Assembly: GCA_905216055.1 (NCBI GenBank) | Contig: CAJMSH010000005.1 | Span: 62,001-126,000 of the forward strand | Reading direction: 5' to 3' | Length of the DNA stretch: 64,000 nucleotides | DNA from: an uncultured bacterium | GTDB taxonomy: Bacteria > Cyanobacteriota > Vampirovibrionia > Gastranaerophilales > Gastranaerophilaceae | Shown: piece after piece, positions 24,728 to 33,074 of the stretch | Layout: every line of letters begins with the position of its first letter | How positions within the stretch are numbered: position 1 is the stretch's first letter | Program-made: the position numbers and the translations under genes | Notes under the pieces: generated by a model | Seen by the model: only the letters and a program-made list of their open reading frames with translations | Database searches by the model: none | Told to the model about the DNA's origin: nothing

Positions 24728-26953
24728 TTAGCTATATATTTTAAATGTTCTTTCAACGTTTTTGTCTATTGCAGTTTTAATTGAATCATATTCTGTTTGA
24801 AGTGAATTGTGTTCTGTATCAATATTTTTCAATTCCAAATCATACATTTTATCTTTATTTTCAATTTTATTCATTGCTGCGTTATATTCAGCTTCAGCAA
24901 TAGCAACAGCCTCACTATTAGTTTGCTCAGTAATATCACTACAACTTGAATAAGTTAATGTATTCCATGCTTGTTTTGAATCTACTTGTTCTAATGTTAC
25001 AAGTCCACTTTCAAATGCAAATTGAATCCATTCAGTGCTTGATGCTAAACCGTCTTGCAAAGCTTTATAACCGCCTTCTTGCATTCTGGTAAACAAATTT
25101 GTATACCATTGAGCTTTAGCATCGCCATTTTCATTGTATGAATCTGTTACATTACTTTCATCAATCCAAGCAGTTTTAGGTTCACCATAAGTATTCATAA
25201 CTCTATCCAATGTTATGACTTCATATATATTTTTGAATGCTATATATTCATCACTTGTAGGGTCTAAAGTATTTCTTACAGTTTGCCATATTTCATCCGG
25301 ATCTTGAAGTAAAGCAAATAGAGTTGAGTAATCTCCATTATATGTTGTTCCAAAAATAGTTTTATAAAGATTTTGAGCTGCAGTACAACAAGCAGAATAT
25401 TCCATATAATTTGAATCTCCTTCTTCAGGAGTAAACTTATTAATATCCCATACAGAATATATTGCTTTAGTAATTGATGTCAAAACATCATCTGCTGTTT
25501 CAAGCATATTAGAAATATCCGGTTCTCTTTGTTCTGTTAATTCAATTGCTGTTGGTGCTGTTGGAGGGGTAGCCTTTAATCCATTTAAGATATTTGCAGG
25601 AATTTCAATTGTTACAGCATCGTCTCCTGTTCCAATTGCAAATGAATAGCTTGTTGCAGTTTCAGAATATGCTGCACTTTTGCTTTCTATAAGTTGCCCA
25701 ACTGTACTTGTATCAATTTCGGATTTCCCATCTTCTTTTTCAACAGTAGTACCTTCTGTATTGTAGGCTGATAATGTAAATCCATTACCTACACTTATTA
25801 CATAGTTGTATACAGGTTGATCATTATCATCTTTTACTAATGAATATGTGCCATCACCATTATCAACTGAATCTACTGCTATATACAATTTATTTGCGGC
25901 AGCATCATATTTATAGATATATTGATTTTTGCTATTGCCTTCATCATCAACTGTTCCAAAATCTTCATATTGTGTTTTACCATTTCCTGTATTTTCAATT
26001 TGTTCAATTAGATTATTAAAATATGTTGTTCCACTTGAATTAGAATATGTACTTGCAACTCCTATAAAGTTTTGAATATTAGTTAATAATTTTTGAGTTT
26101 CTTCTTTAGTAGGAGCTTTTACAGTAGTTTCTGTTTCTGATTTTTCTAAATTTTCTTTATATGTTTTTATTGTATCTTGTAAATCTTCTAAAGTTAAATC
26201 TGCTGTTGCGCTATTTGAGTTTGTTGTTTTTATTGTATCTAATTCACCTTCCATAACGTTAGCAATTGTTGAACAATATGCATCATATTTGTCATTAAAG
26301 TTTGATAACGCACTTGAATAATTGTAGTAATCAGCAGATGAAACTGTATTGAAATAACCTGCATAAGTTTCAGTTGTAATGTTACCGTTACCATCTTTTC
26401 TGCTTAATGTTCCTCCAAGATACATTGCTTCTAATTCTTCTGCAGTGTAACCTGTTGATAAATATTCTGTTTGTGATGAAACCGAACCATCTGCATTTGT
26501 TACAGAAATAACATTACCGGTACTATACGCAATTGTATTATCCCCGAAATCATAACTACTTTTTAGGTTATCAAAATATGTTGTTGTTTGGGTTAACCCA
26601 TACATACCTAAAAACTTATTCAAATCTCCGTTTGCTGCTTTAAAATTCTTTGCATCAGTTTCAGACACAAGAACTTGTCCTGAAGCATTTGAAATTGCAT
26701 ATTGGTTATTATAAGGATTAAATGCAGTCAATGAATTAAAAGTAAGTTGCTGATAAGTTGCATTGTTATCTGCATCATAATTTGTAAACATCAATTGTGC
26801 ATCATTTAGGGCTTGTACATAAGCATCACTAACTTGAGAACTTTGAGTTGCAAGACGCATCTTATCATTGTTGATAAGCTGAGCTCTCAACTCGTTGTCA
26901 GACATACGAGATGTTATTGATAATAATCTTGCTTGTCCTGCGGCCATTCCCAT
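24728..26953 (-). CDS. Large unknown protein, 741 aa, possible non-Sec exported structural protein
   Basis: No family recognised. The N-terminal 60 residues are a single predicted amphipathic helix (GQARLLSITSRMSDNELRAQ, then NNDKMRLATQSSQVSD) with no Sec signal. The central part (about 80-560) is rich in Ser, Thr, Asn, Tyr and Gly, and the last 60 residues are again a coiled coil. Helical ends around a variable polar middle recall flagellin-like or type III secreted proteins; this is inference from shape only. The helical start and polar composition resemble the shorter protein at 41301. The ribosome-binding site is poor (AAAGGG 15 bases upstream), so the start is not certain. Confidence 0.65.
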   Translation of the reverse strand: MGMAAGQARLLSITSRMSDNELRAQLINNDKMRLATQSSQVSDAYVQALNDAQLMFTNYDADNNATYQQLTFNSLTAFNPYNNQYAISNASGQVLVSETDAKNFKAANGDLNKFLGMYGLTQTTTYFDNLKSSYDFGDNTIAYSTGNVISVTNADGSVSSQTEYLSTGYTAEELEAMYLGGTLSRKDGNGNITTETYAGYFNTVSSADYYNYSSALSNFNDKYDAYCSTIANVMEGELDTIKTTNSNSATADLTLEDLQDTIKTYKENLEKSETETTVKAPTKEETQKLLTNIQNFIGVASTYSNSSGTTYFNNLIEQIENTGNGKTQYEDFGTVDDEGNSKNQYIYKYDAAANKLYIAVDSVDNGDGTYSLVKDDNDQPVYNYVISVGNGFTLSAYNTEGTTVEKEDGKSEIDTSTVGQLIESKSAAYSETATSYSFAIGTGDDAVTIEIPANILNGLKATPPTAPTAIELTEQREPDISNMLETADDVLTSITKAIYSVWDINKFTPEEGDSNYMEYSACCTAAQNLYKTIFGTTYNGDYSTLFALLQDPDEIWQTVRNTLDPTSDEYIAFKNIYEVITLDRVMNTYGEPKTAWIDESNVTDSYNENGDAKAQWYTNLFTRMQEGGYKALQDGLASSTEWIQFAFESGLVTLEQVDSKQAWNTLTYSSCSDITEQTNSEAVAIAEAEYNAAMNKIENKDKMYDLELKNIDTEHNSLQTEYDSIKTAIDKNVERTFKIYS

Positions 26954-27059
26954 AGTGTTGACGCTTTACCCTTTCAATTTTCCTTAGTAACTTTCACTAT
27001 GGTATATCGGCTTTTATGTTGTATTTCTTTAATAATTTAATAAAAATGTTACAAATATG

Positions 27060-28085
27060 TTACAATTTTAAAAGTGAATGTTTAAGATGTTCTAATTGCC
27101 TTTCAGTTGTTCCTAACCCACATAGAAGCATTGTTGATACATCATTTGTTTTTTCATCTTCTATATTAAATTTATCAAAAAGTATTTCTGATAGTTCATA
27201 ACCTGTTAAGCCATCTTTTTTAATCAATATTTTAGTAATATCATCTCCGCAAAAATCAATATTTTTAATATTAGCTTTAATATTTTTGATATTATCAATA
27301 AGATTTTTCAGTTTTTTTCTCCCTTTTTTAGAATTCAAATAGTTAATATTTGCCTCTATTGTTGCTAATAAAGGGTATGAAGGTGATGTAGTATTAATCA
27401 TTGCTAACGCAGATTTTGCATCAATATCACAGTTTACATGCAAAAGAGCTGTTGGATTTAGACCTCCTGCTGTTTTGTGAAGTGATTGAATTGTAAAATC
27501 AGCAATATTGACAGCACTTTGAGGAAGTTCATCCGAAAACGGATATAATGCGCCATGCGCTTCATCAACTATTAAAAAAGCATTATTTTTGTCACAAACC
27601 TGCTTTAAAGCTTTAATATCAGATACAATTCCTTCATAACTTGGAGATGATACAATTACAGCTTTTACACCCTTTATATCAATTAAATCAGGTGTAGTTT
27701 TATCAGGAACACCCCATTCTTTAATTTCCGGTAAATCATAATAAACAGGTTCACATCCTGCCAAAATAACAGCATTTTTGTGACAAGGATGAGCGTTTCT
27801 CCATATTAATACCTTATCACCTTTATTAGTACATGCTAAAACAGCGGCTATTATTCCGCTTGTAGAACCATTTGTTAAAAAATAGGTATAATTTGTCCCA
27901 TAAATTTTTGCGGCACGATTTTGAGCATCTGCAAGTGCTGTTTGAGGATCCTGCGCTTCTGTTTCTGAAATATCATGCTTGTAAAATTGTCTGAACTTAT
28001 TAAAAATAAAAAATTTCTGTCCATGAGATGGGGTTGTGAACAAAAATTTTCTATTTCTTTTTCTGAATAAATTTATTAGACTCAT
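27060..28085 (-). CDS. Orn/Lys/Arg decarboxylase family PLP protein, short form
   Basis: A fold-type I PLP protein of 341 residues. The N-terminal PSHGQ, FLTNGSTSGI, IWRNAHPCHKNA, VDEAHGA (PLP-binding Asp and His) and the Schiff-base lysine in SLHKTAGGL are all visible, as is the TTSPSYPLLATIE segment. This matches the large domain of YaaO/SpeA-type Orn/Lys/Arg decarboxylases, but the C-terminal small domain is missing or much reduced, since family members usually have about 450-490 residues. Substrate cannot be named. It starts 9 bases after the PilZ gene ends and is probably co-transcribed with it. Confidence 0.85.
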   Translation of the reverse strand: MSLINLFRKRNRKFLFTTPSHGQKFFIFNKFRQFYKHDISETEAQDPQTALADAQNRAAKIYGTNYTYFLTNGSTSGIIAAVLACTNKGDKVLIWRNAHPCHKNAVILAGCEPVYYDLPEIKEWGVPDKTTPDLIDIKGVKAVIVSSPSYEGIVSDIKALKQVCDKNNAFLIVDEAHGALYPFSDELPQSAVNIADFTIQSLHKTAGGLNPTALLHVNCDIDAKSALAMINTTSPSYPLLATIEANINYLNSKKGRKKLKNLIDNIKNIKANIKNIDFCGDDITKILIKKDGLTGYELSEILFDKFNIEDEKTNDVSTMLLCGLGTTERQLEHLKHSLLKL

Positions 28086-28094
28086 AATTCTTTT

Positions 28095-28685
28095 CTATTT
28101 ATTTTGAATTTCAATACTTCTTTTAGTGCAATATTGAATTAAAGTCATTTTATCCTTGCTTGATGAATATTCAAATCTGCCTGAAACGGTATATCCACCA
28201 TTTTCTCTTTTTTCAATTCTTATCGGACTGAATTTACAAGATACAGATTGGATTTCAGAAAGCGGAAGAACAATTTCATATTCTTTTTCGATGTTTATAT
28301 TTTCATTCGTTCTAAATTTCATACCACCAGCTGAAATATCAAGTGTAGTAATTTTTAAAACATTATTTTCATCTTTCAAATCAAGATCATAAACGAATTT
28401 TATACGAGTATATTGACGTCTTTGCAAGAATTTATGTTTTGCTGGACTTGCAATTTTAACTCTTTTTCCATCAATTGTTTCCGGGAACGAATCAAAATAC
28501 AAAGTTCCATGAGTAGTTTGTGTATAAAATTCACAATAATTATGTCTTAACAAACCTTCCGGTTCATAATCCAATTCAATAGTAAAATATCTTGGATCAA
28601 CTTCAACGATAGTACCTTTGTTTGCGCATTTAAAATTTGAAGGTACAATTGTAATTCTTCTATCTTTTTCAATTAATTCTCTCAT
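28095..28685 (-). CDS. PilZ-domain protein (c-di-GMP effector)
   Basis: A 196-residue YcgR-like protein: an N-terminal PilZN-type beta domain (about 1-95) and a C-terminal PilZ domain whose c-di-GMP ligands are present, RRQYTR (RxxxR, about residue 99) and LDISAGGMKF (D/NxSxxG). It should bind cyclic di-GMP and act on motility or surface machinery; no flagellar gene is in the window. Start: ATG with AGGA 4 bases upstream. It is the first gene of a two-gene unit with the decarboxylase-like gene. Confidence 0.9.
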   Translation of the reverse strand: MRELIEKDRRITIVPSNFKCANKGTIVEVDPRYFTIELDYEPEGLLRHNYCEFYTQTTHGTLYFDSFPETIDGKRVKIASPAKHKFLQRRQYTRIKFVYDLDLKDENNVLKITTLDISAGGMKFRTNENINIEKEYEIVLPLSEIQSVSCKFSPIRIEKRENGGYTVSGRFEYSSSKDKMTLIQYCTKRSIEIQNK

Positions 28686-28742
28686 AATATCCTCATTTTG
28701 ATATTTATTATACTATATTTGAAAAATTTTGTCGATATCTTA

Positions 28743-28815
28743 ATAAAAAAAAGCTCCCCTTATACATTGAGGAGCAAATACTGAGCAATCAGAAGAGTTG
28801 AGGATTTACATTTAT
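28743..28815 (-). ncRNA. Candidate small RNA ending in a strong terminator
   Basis: Between secY and the PilZ gene, a minus-strand terminator (stem GCTCC(T)C / GGGGAGC at 28753-28775 followed by eight T) stands about 95 bases after the secY terminator and has no gene in front of it. The preceding 40-60 bases carry two CCTCAA stretches that could pair with ribosome-binding sites. A TATTAT hexamer at 28821-28816 could be its -10 box, but no convincing -35 is seen. The 5' end is approximate. Confidence 0.35.
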
Positions 28816-28870
28816 ATAATACAAATATTTGACTCGATAATCATTCAACAAAATATCTATAAATACATAA

Positions 28871-28905
28871 AAAAAATAGCCCCTAAGTATTAGAGACTAT
28901 TTTTT
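28871..28905 (-). terminator. Terminator after secY
   Basis: Stem AAAAAATAG / CTATTTTTT with an imperfect upper stem (CCCCTAA / TTAGAGA) and T-rich flanks, 22 bases past the secY stop on the minus strand. Confidence 0.65.
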
Positions 28906-28927
28906 TTATTATTTTTTGAATTTTTAC

Positions 28928-30265
28928 CTATTCTTTAAGGAATGATTCATAATTTCTAGCCAACAGGTGAGTTCTAACCTGATTGATTAAATCAAGTGCA
29001 ACTCCGACCATGATTATTAATGATGTTGCTCCGATACCTTGGATAGTTTTAATATTAGTAATATAACTTGCAAGGGATGGAACAAGAGCAATAATACCAA
29101 GTCCCATAGCTCCGATAAATGTTGTTTTAGTCAAAATCTTATCAAGAGCTTCTGCTGTCGGTCTGCCGGGTTTAACACCAGGAATAGATGAACCATATTT
29201 TTTCAAGTTATCCGCAATATCTTTTGGCTGCATATTCGGCATAATTGAAGCATAGAAGAATGTTAATGCAACAATTAATAAGAAATACAATACATAATAT
29301 GGAATTCCATCAGGACTCAAAATTTGAGTCAAATGAACAACCATAGTTTTTACAGCTTCATTTTTGAAATTTGCCTGCCCAACCAAACTTAAAACAGTTG
29401 ATGGGAAAAGCAAAATCGCAATAGCAAAGATAATTGGCATAACTCCGCCAGGGTTAAGTTTAAACGGAATAAATGAATTCATGCCGCCATATACCTTATT
29501 CCCGACTTGTCTTTTAGGGTTAACAATAATAACTTTTCTTACAGCTTCCTGCATAATTACAATGAATACCATTGCAGCAAAGAAGATAAGTAGTAATACT
29601 GCCAATCCTAACTGCATCATAGAATTATTAGCAACAATTTGAGCTGTTCTTGAAGCATATATCGGAATTCCAGATAAAATACCGATAAAGATGATTAAAG
29701 AACCGCCGTTGCCGATACCTTTTTCGGTTATAAGTTCTGAAATCCACATAACAAGAACAGAACCTGCAGTTAATACAACAATAGAACTTATAAAGAACAT
29801 TATCGGATTAACATTCGGCAAAACTGCTCCAGGTAAATGATGCAGGTATAACATAAAGATTAAAGACTGGAACACAGCTAATACAACCGTAAAAATACGT
29901 GTATACTGTGACAGCTTTCTTCTGCCTGCTTCACCTTCTTCTTTCTGAAGTTTTTCCAATGAAGGAATAACAACAGAAACAAGTTGGATAATAATTGATG
30001 ATGTAATATAAGGTCCAATTCCTAAAGCAAAGATTGAAACTTTACCTAAAGCACCACCAGAAAACAAATCCAAAAATCCGATTATGTTGTTTCCTTGAGC
30101 GATGTTTTGGAAAATTTGGTTATTAATACCGAATAAAGGCATTTGTACACCAAATCTGAATGCAGCAATCATCAGAAATGTAAAAATAATTTTTTCTTTC
30201 AATCCTGAAGCTTGCCACATTGACATTAAATCATCAGTTGTCGGCATTCTCATTTTTTGTGCCAT
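28928..30265 (-). CDS. secY: Protein translocase subunit SecY
   Basis: The channel of the Sec translocon in the cytoplasmic membrane. The 445-residue protein has ten TM helices and family segments such as ALGIGPYITSSIIIQL, GEAGRRKLSQYTR, ITEKGIGNGGSL (TM5 region), GVMPIIFA, YASIMPNMQPKDIADNLKKYG and the C-terminal GIGATSLIIMVGVALD. It starts one base inside the rplO stop, the usual coupling of the spc operon. No adk, map or infA follows; a terminator comes 22 bases after the stop. Confidence 0.98.
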   Translation of the reverse strand: MAQKMRMPTTDDLMSMWQASGLKEKIIFTFLMIAAFRFGVQMPLFGINNQIFQNIAQGNNIIGFLDLFSGGALGKVSIFALGIGPYITSSIIIQLVSVVIPSLEKLQKEEGEAGRRKLSQYTRIFTVVLAVFQSLIFMLYLHHLPGAVLPNVNPIMFFISSIVVLTAGSVLVMWISELITEKGIGNGGSLIIFIGILSGIPIYASRTAQIVANNSMMQLGLAVLLLIFFAAMVFIVIMQEAVRKVIIVNPKRQVGNKVYGGMNSFIPFKLNPGGVMPIIFAIAILLFPSTVLSLVGQANFKNEAVKTMVVHLTQILSPDGIPYYVLYFLLIVALTFFYASIMPNMQPKDIADNLKKYGSSIPGVKPGRPTAEALDKILTKTTFIGAMGLGIIALVPSLASYITNIKTIQGIGATSLIIMVGVALDLINQVRTHLLARNYESFLKE

Positions 30266-30711
30266 TATACTAACTCAACCTTTCCGCCTGCTTTTTCAAT
30301 TTTTTCTTTAGCTGATGGTGTTACATAACAAGCTTTTACAGTAATAGCATCTTTTAATTCACCGTTACCTAAAACTCTTAAACCAACACAATTTTTGTCA
30401 ACTCTGCCAGCTTCTTTAAGAATTTCTAAAGAAACTTCTTTCATACCATATTGAGCAATTCTGCCAACATTGATTTCAGCATATTGAAGTTGGTTAATAA
30501 GTTTGAAACCTTTTAATTTAGGCATTTGTCTGTAACCCGGCATTTGACCGCCTTCGAAACCTCTTTTAGATGAGCTTCCTGAACGTTGTCCTTCACCATT
30601 GTTACCACGGCAAGATGTTTTACCTCTACCTGATGAACGGCCTCTGCCTACTCTTTTAATTTTATGTGTTGAACCTTCTGCAGGTCTTAAATCTTCTAAA
30701 GTAATTGTCAT
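30265..30711 (-). CDS. rplO: 50S ribosomal protein L15
   Basis: A 148-residue L15 with the typical glycine/arginine-rich N-terminus (KRVGRGRSSGRGKTSCRG, GFEGGQMPGYRQMPK) and C-terminal ITVKACYVTPSAKEKIEKAGG. Binds 23S rRNA in the large subunit. Part of rpsE-rpmD-rplO-secY. The 109-base gap after rpmD is larger than usual for this operon and contains only a weak ATCAAG/CTTGAT inverted repeat near 30778-30801. Confidence 0.97.
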   Translation of the reverse strand: MTITLEDLRPAEGSTHKIKRVGRGRSSGRGKTSCRGNNGEGQRSGSSSKRGFEGGQMPGYRQMPKLKGFKLINQLQYAEINVGRIAQYGMKEVSLEILKEAGRVDKNCVGLRVLGNGELKDAITVKACYVTPSAKEKIEKAGGKVELV

Positions 30712-30820
30712 TTTTTAATTTCCTTTCTTTATTACTCGCTTTCGCTTACGCAATATAAGAAGTTTGAAAGTCATTATATCAAGAGCGCTATACTACTTGA
30801 TTTCATGGCTTCTTGACTTC

Positions 30821-31012
30821 TTAGTCTACTATTTCAACTAAATGAGGTACTTTGTTTACCATACCTAAAATAGTTGCGCTGTTGTAATGTTCTACAACTT
30901 GGTTTTGTTTTTTCAAACCTAAACCTGCAACAACTTTACGTTGTTGTTCAGAAGCACCTATTAAGCTTCTTACAAGTTTAATTTTTATTTGTTTTAATTC
31001 TGATTTTGCCAT
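30821..31012 (-). CDS. rpmD: 50S ribosomal protein L30
   Basis: A 63-residue L30: KIKLVRSLIGASEQQRKVV, LGLKKQNQVVEHYNSATILGMVNKVPHLV covers the whole family profile. Large-subunit protein that is present in most but not all cyanobacteria. It lies 58 bases after rpsE and before rplO on the minus strand. Confidence 0.95.
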   Translation of the reverse strand: MAKSELKQIKIKLVRSLIGASEQQRKVVAGLGLKKQNQVVEHYNSATILGMVNKVPHLVEIVD

Positions 31013-31070
31013 TTTTATTATCCTTTTTAAATTTATTTTTTCTCTAAAATACTTTCAATAACCGAACTGA

Positions 31071-31709
31071 TTAGTTTAATAATTCAGCCATAGTTAAACC
31101 ACGTTTTTTAGCAACTTCTGAAAATGGTGTAAGAGCTTTTAATGCTTCTAAAGTTGCGTTAGCAGCGTTAAGAGGAGCTTTAGATCCTAAAGATTTTGCC
31201 AAGATATTTTCAATACCAGCAAGCTCAAGAACTAAACGAACTGCGCCACCTGCGATAATACCTGTACCTTGAGAAGCCGGTTTAAGCATAACAGAACCTG
31301 CACCAGAACGACCTATAATTGGGTGAGGAATAGTTGTTTTGAAAATAGGTACTGTGATAAGATTTTTTCTTCCGTCAGCGATTGCTTTTTGAATAGCAAT
31401 GATAACTTCAGAAGCTTTAGCACAACCAACACCAACTTGGCCTTTTTTGTTACCAACAATAACGATTGCACGGAAGCTTAATTTTTTACCACCTTTAACA
31501 ACTTTTGTTACACGGCTGATTTGAACAACACGTTCAATCCATTCAGATTGAGGTTTTTCTTCAGTTGTTTCAATTTTTTGTTTTTTGCCACGTCCGCGTC
31601 TTGAACGAGCAGGTTTTTCTTCAGCAGTTTCTTCTGCAGTAGTTTCAGTTTTTTCTTCAACTGCAGCTACTTCTTCTACTGTCATTTCTTCTTTGTTTTC
31701 TAAATCCAT
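31071..31709 (-). CDS. rpsE: 30S ribosomal protein S5 with acidic N-terminal extension
   Basis: S5 contributes to decoding accuracy in the small subunit. The core (about residues 57-212) has WIERVVQISRVTKVVKGGKKLSFRAIVIVG, VGVGCAKASEV and AGSVMLKPASQGTGIIAGG. It carries an extra N-terminal 50 residues rich in Glu/Thr then Arg/Lys (EEKPARSRRGRGKKQK). In most bacteria rplR precedes rpsE; here a terminator-like hairpin and unrelated genes lie upstream, so rpsE begins its own transcript. Start: ATG with AAAGG about 9 bases upstream. Confidence 0.97.
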   Translation of the reverse strand: MDLENKEEMTVEEVAAVEEKTETTAEETAEEKPARSRRGRGKKQKIETTEEKPQSEWIERVVQISRVTKVVKGGKKLSFRAIVIVGNKKGQVGVGCAKASEVIIAIQKAIADGRKNLITVPIFKTTIPHPIIGRSGAGSVMLKPASQGTGIIAGGAVRLVLELAGIENILAKSLGSKAPLNAANATLEALKALTPFSEVAKKRGLTMAELLN

Positions 31710-31831
31710 TGATTTTTACCTTTCATGTTAATTAATAAATTCTTGTATATAAACGAATATACCAAAATAAAGCTAATTAAAGCCTATGGTAAAATATTCG
31801 TGAGTAACTTTTCTGACAAGTTATATAATAA

Positions 31832-31875
31832 CAACAAAAAGATTACATTGCAAGTGCTTTGTAACCTTTTTGTTG
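31832..31875. terminator. Terminator-like hairpin between unknown gene and rpsE
   Basis: A 16-bp stem with one mismatch (CAACAAAAAGATTACA / TGTAACCTTTTTGTTG), loop of 12 bases. It follows the minus-strand gene that ends at 31900 and separates it from rpsE. The rest of 31710-31831 holds only the rpsE leader. Confidence 0.6.
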
Positions 31876-31899
31876 AATTTCTTAATTATTTACAAAATT

Positions 31900-32454
31900 T
31901 TATTTATCAAGTTTGCCTGATTTTACTTCATTTATGAATTCATCATAGTCAACATATTTTACATCCTGTTTTGCAAGAAATTTATTATATGCTGAAATTC
32001 GTTTATCGGCAAAATTCTTTAAAGCAAGCGGCTCAATTAAATGAGTTGGATAATCCGGAGGAAGACTACGTCTTGTTTTAGCTGAGGTATTAAATGCTAA
32101 TATTGAATTTTTTATTAAAGATTTTAGATTAAAAAACGCGAACTTTTTAGCATCCTCACCTGTAAAAACATGCATAGGTACATCAATAAATTTTTTAGAG
32201 TCAAATAATCCGTATTTTTCTGCATTCGAAATAATCCAATTTGGGCTTAGATTTTCTTTTATAGCAACATTAATTAATGATTTGTAAAAATTTGCGTGGA
32301 ACAATGATTCAGCTCTAAATACGTAGCTTTTTGAACAAAAATCTTTAAAATTATTTCTAAATTCTACAAATTGTTCAGGAGTTGTTTTTACAATTCTTAT
32401 TGAAGTAAAATTTGGATTATAATTATAGCTGTTTGAGTAATTTGTATTAATCAT
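31900..32454 (-). CDS. Hypothetical protein with PNFTS signature, 184 aa (paralogue of 32463)
   Basis: Unknown function. It starts with a polar Asn/Tyr/Ser stretch and then NPNFTSIRIVKT, the N-terminal signature of this protein group. The rest is mostly helical, soluble, without signal peptide or TM. It resembles the next gene upstream (32463): similar length, PMHVFTGEDAKKFAFF against FLHIVSGEKDLNDFMNF in the same place, and SLPPDYPTHL..AYNKFLAKQDVKYV against DLPDHLKVV..EYLKFIQSKKVVPV near the end. The 8-base gap shows a tandem duplication in one operon. Ribosome-binding site weak. Confidence 0.65.
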   Translation of the reverse strand: MINTNYSNSYNYNPNFTSIRIVKTTPEQFVEFRNNFKDFCSKSYVFRAESLFHANFYKSLINVAIKENLSPNWIISNAEKYGLFDSKKFIDVPMHVFTGEDAKKFAFFNLKSLIKNSILAFNTSAKTRRSLPPDYPTHLIEPLALKNFADKRISAYNKFLAKQDVKYVDYDEFINEVKSGKLDK

Positions 32455-32462
32455 AGTATTCT

Positions 32463-33014
32463 TTATCTTTCTGTCAACATTTTAGTCAGTAATTCTTGTG
32501 TTGTTTCAACCGGCACAACTTTTTTAGATTGTATAAATTTTAAATATTCTAATCTTTCTTTTTGGTACAACTCAACTGCTTTATCAACTACTTTTAGATG
32601 GTCAGGTAAATCTTTCTTATCTTTACTATGAGAAAATAAACGTTTTATATATTTTAATGGAGTATTCTGATTTGCATTTACACGACTTGTTATAAAGTTC
32701 ATAAAATCATTTAAATCTTTTTCCCCTGATACTATGTGTAAAAAATCGGTATTTGTATCCGGAAGTATTTCTCCATGATTTTTTGCATTCATTTCTAACC
32801 AAGCTTTTGAGGCATTGTTTGCTTTAGCAACTATTTCTTTTAAAACTTCAAAACCAAAAACAAAAGGATTTTCGCCAGGAAATCCTGAAACAGGTTCATG
32901 TTTTAAATAGCTATACATAGGAATGACTTTTTCATTTATTTCTTTTATATTTTTTGGAGTATTAGGAATTCTGTATACTCCTGTAAAATTTACATTTGAA
33001 TTAATAGTCTGCAT
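32463..33014 (-). CDS. Hypothetical protein with VNFTG signature, 183 aa (paralogue of 31900)
   Basis: Unknown function. N-terminus MQTINSNVNFTGVYRIP carries the NFxG signature within the first 12 residues. No signal peptide or TM; predicted helical, with a basic segment near residue 130 (KYIKRLFSHSKDKKD). It is the first gene of a two-gene unit with its paralogue at 31900; see that entry for the matching segments. Start: ATG with AAGGAGAAAAT upstream, a strong ribosome-binding site. Confidence 0.68.
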   Translation of the reverse strand: MQTINSNVNFTGVYRIPNTPKNIKEINEKVIPMYSYLKHEPVSGFPGENPFVFGFEVLKEIVAKANNASKAWLEMNAKNHGEILPDTNTDFLHIVSGEKDLNDFMNFITSRVNANQNTPLKYIKRLFSHSKDKKDLPDHLKVVDKAVELYQKERLEYLKFIQSKKVVPVETTQELLTKMLTER

Positions 33015-33074
33015 ATTTTCTCCTTGTTTGTAAATATGCAGACTATAAAATATGAAAATAAAATTTTTTGCTAA

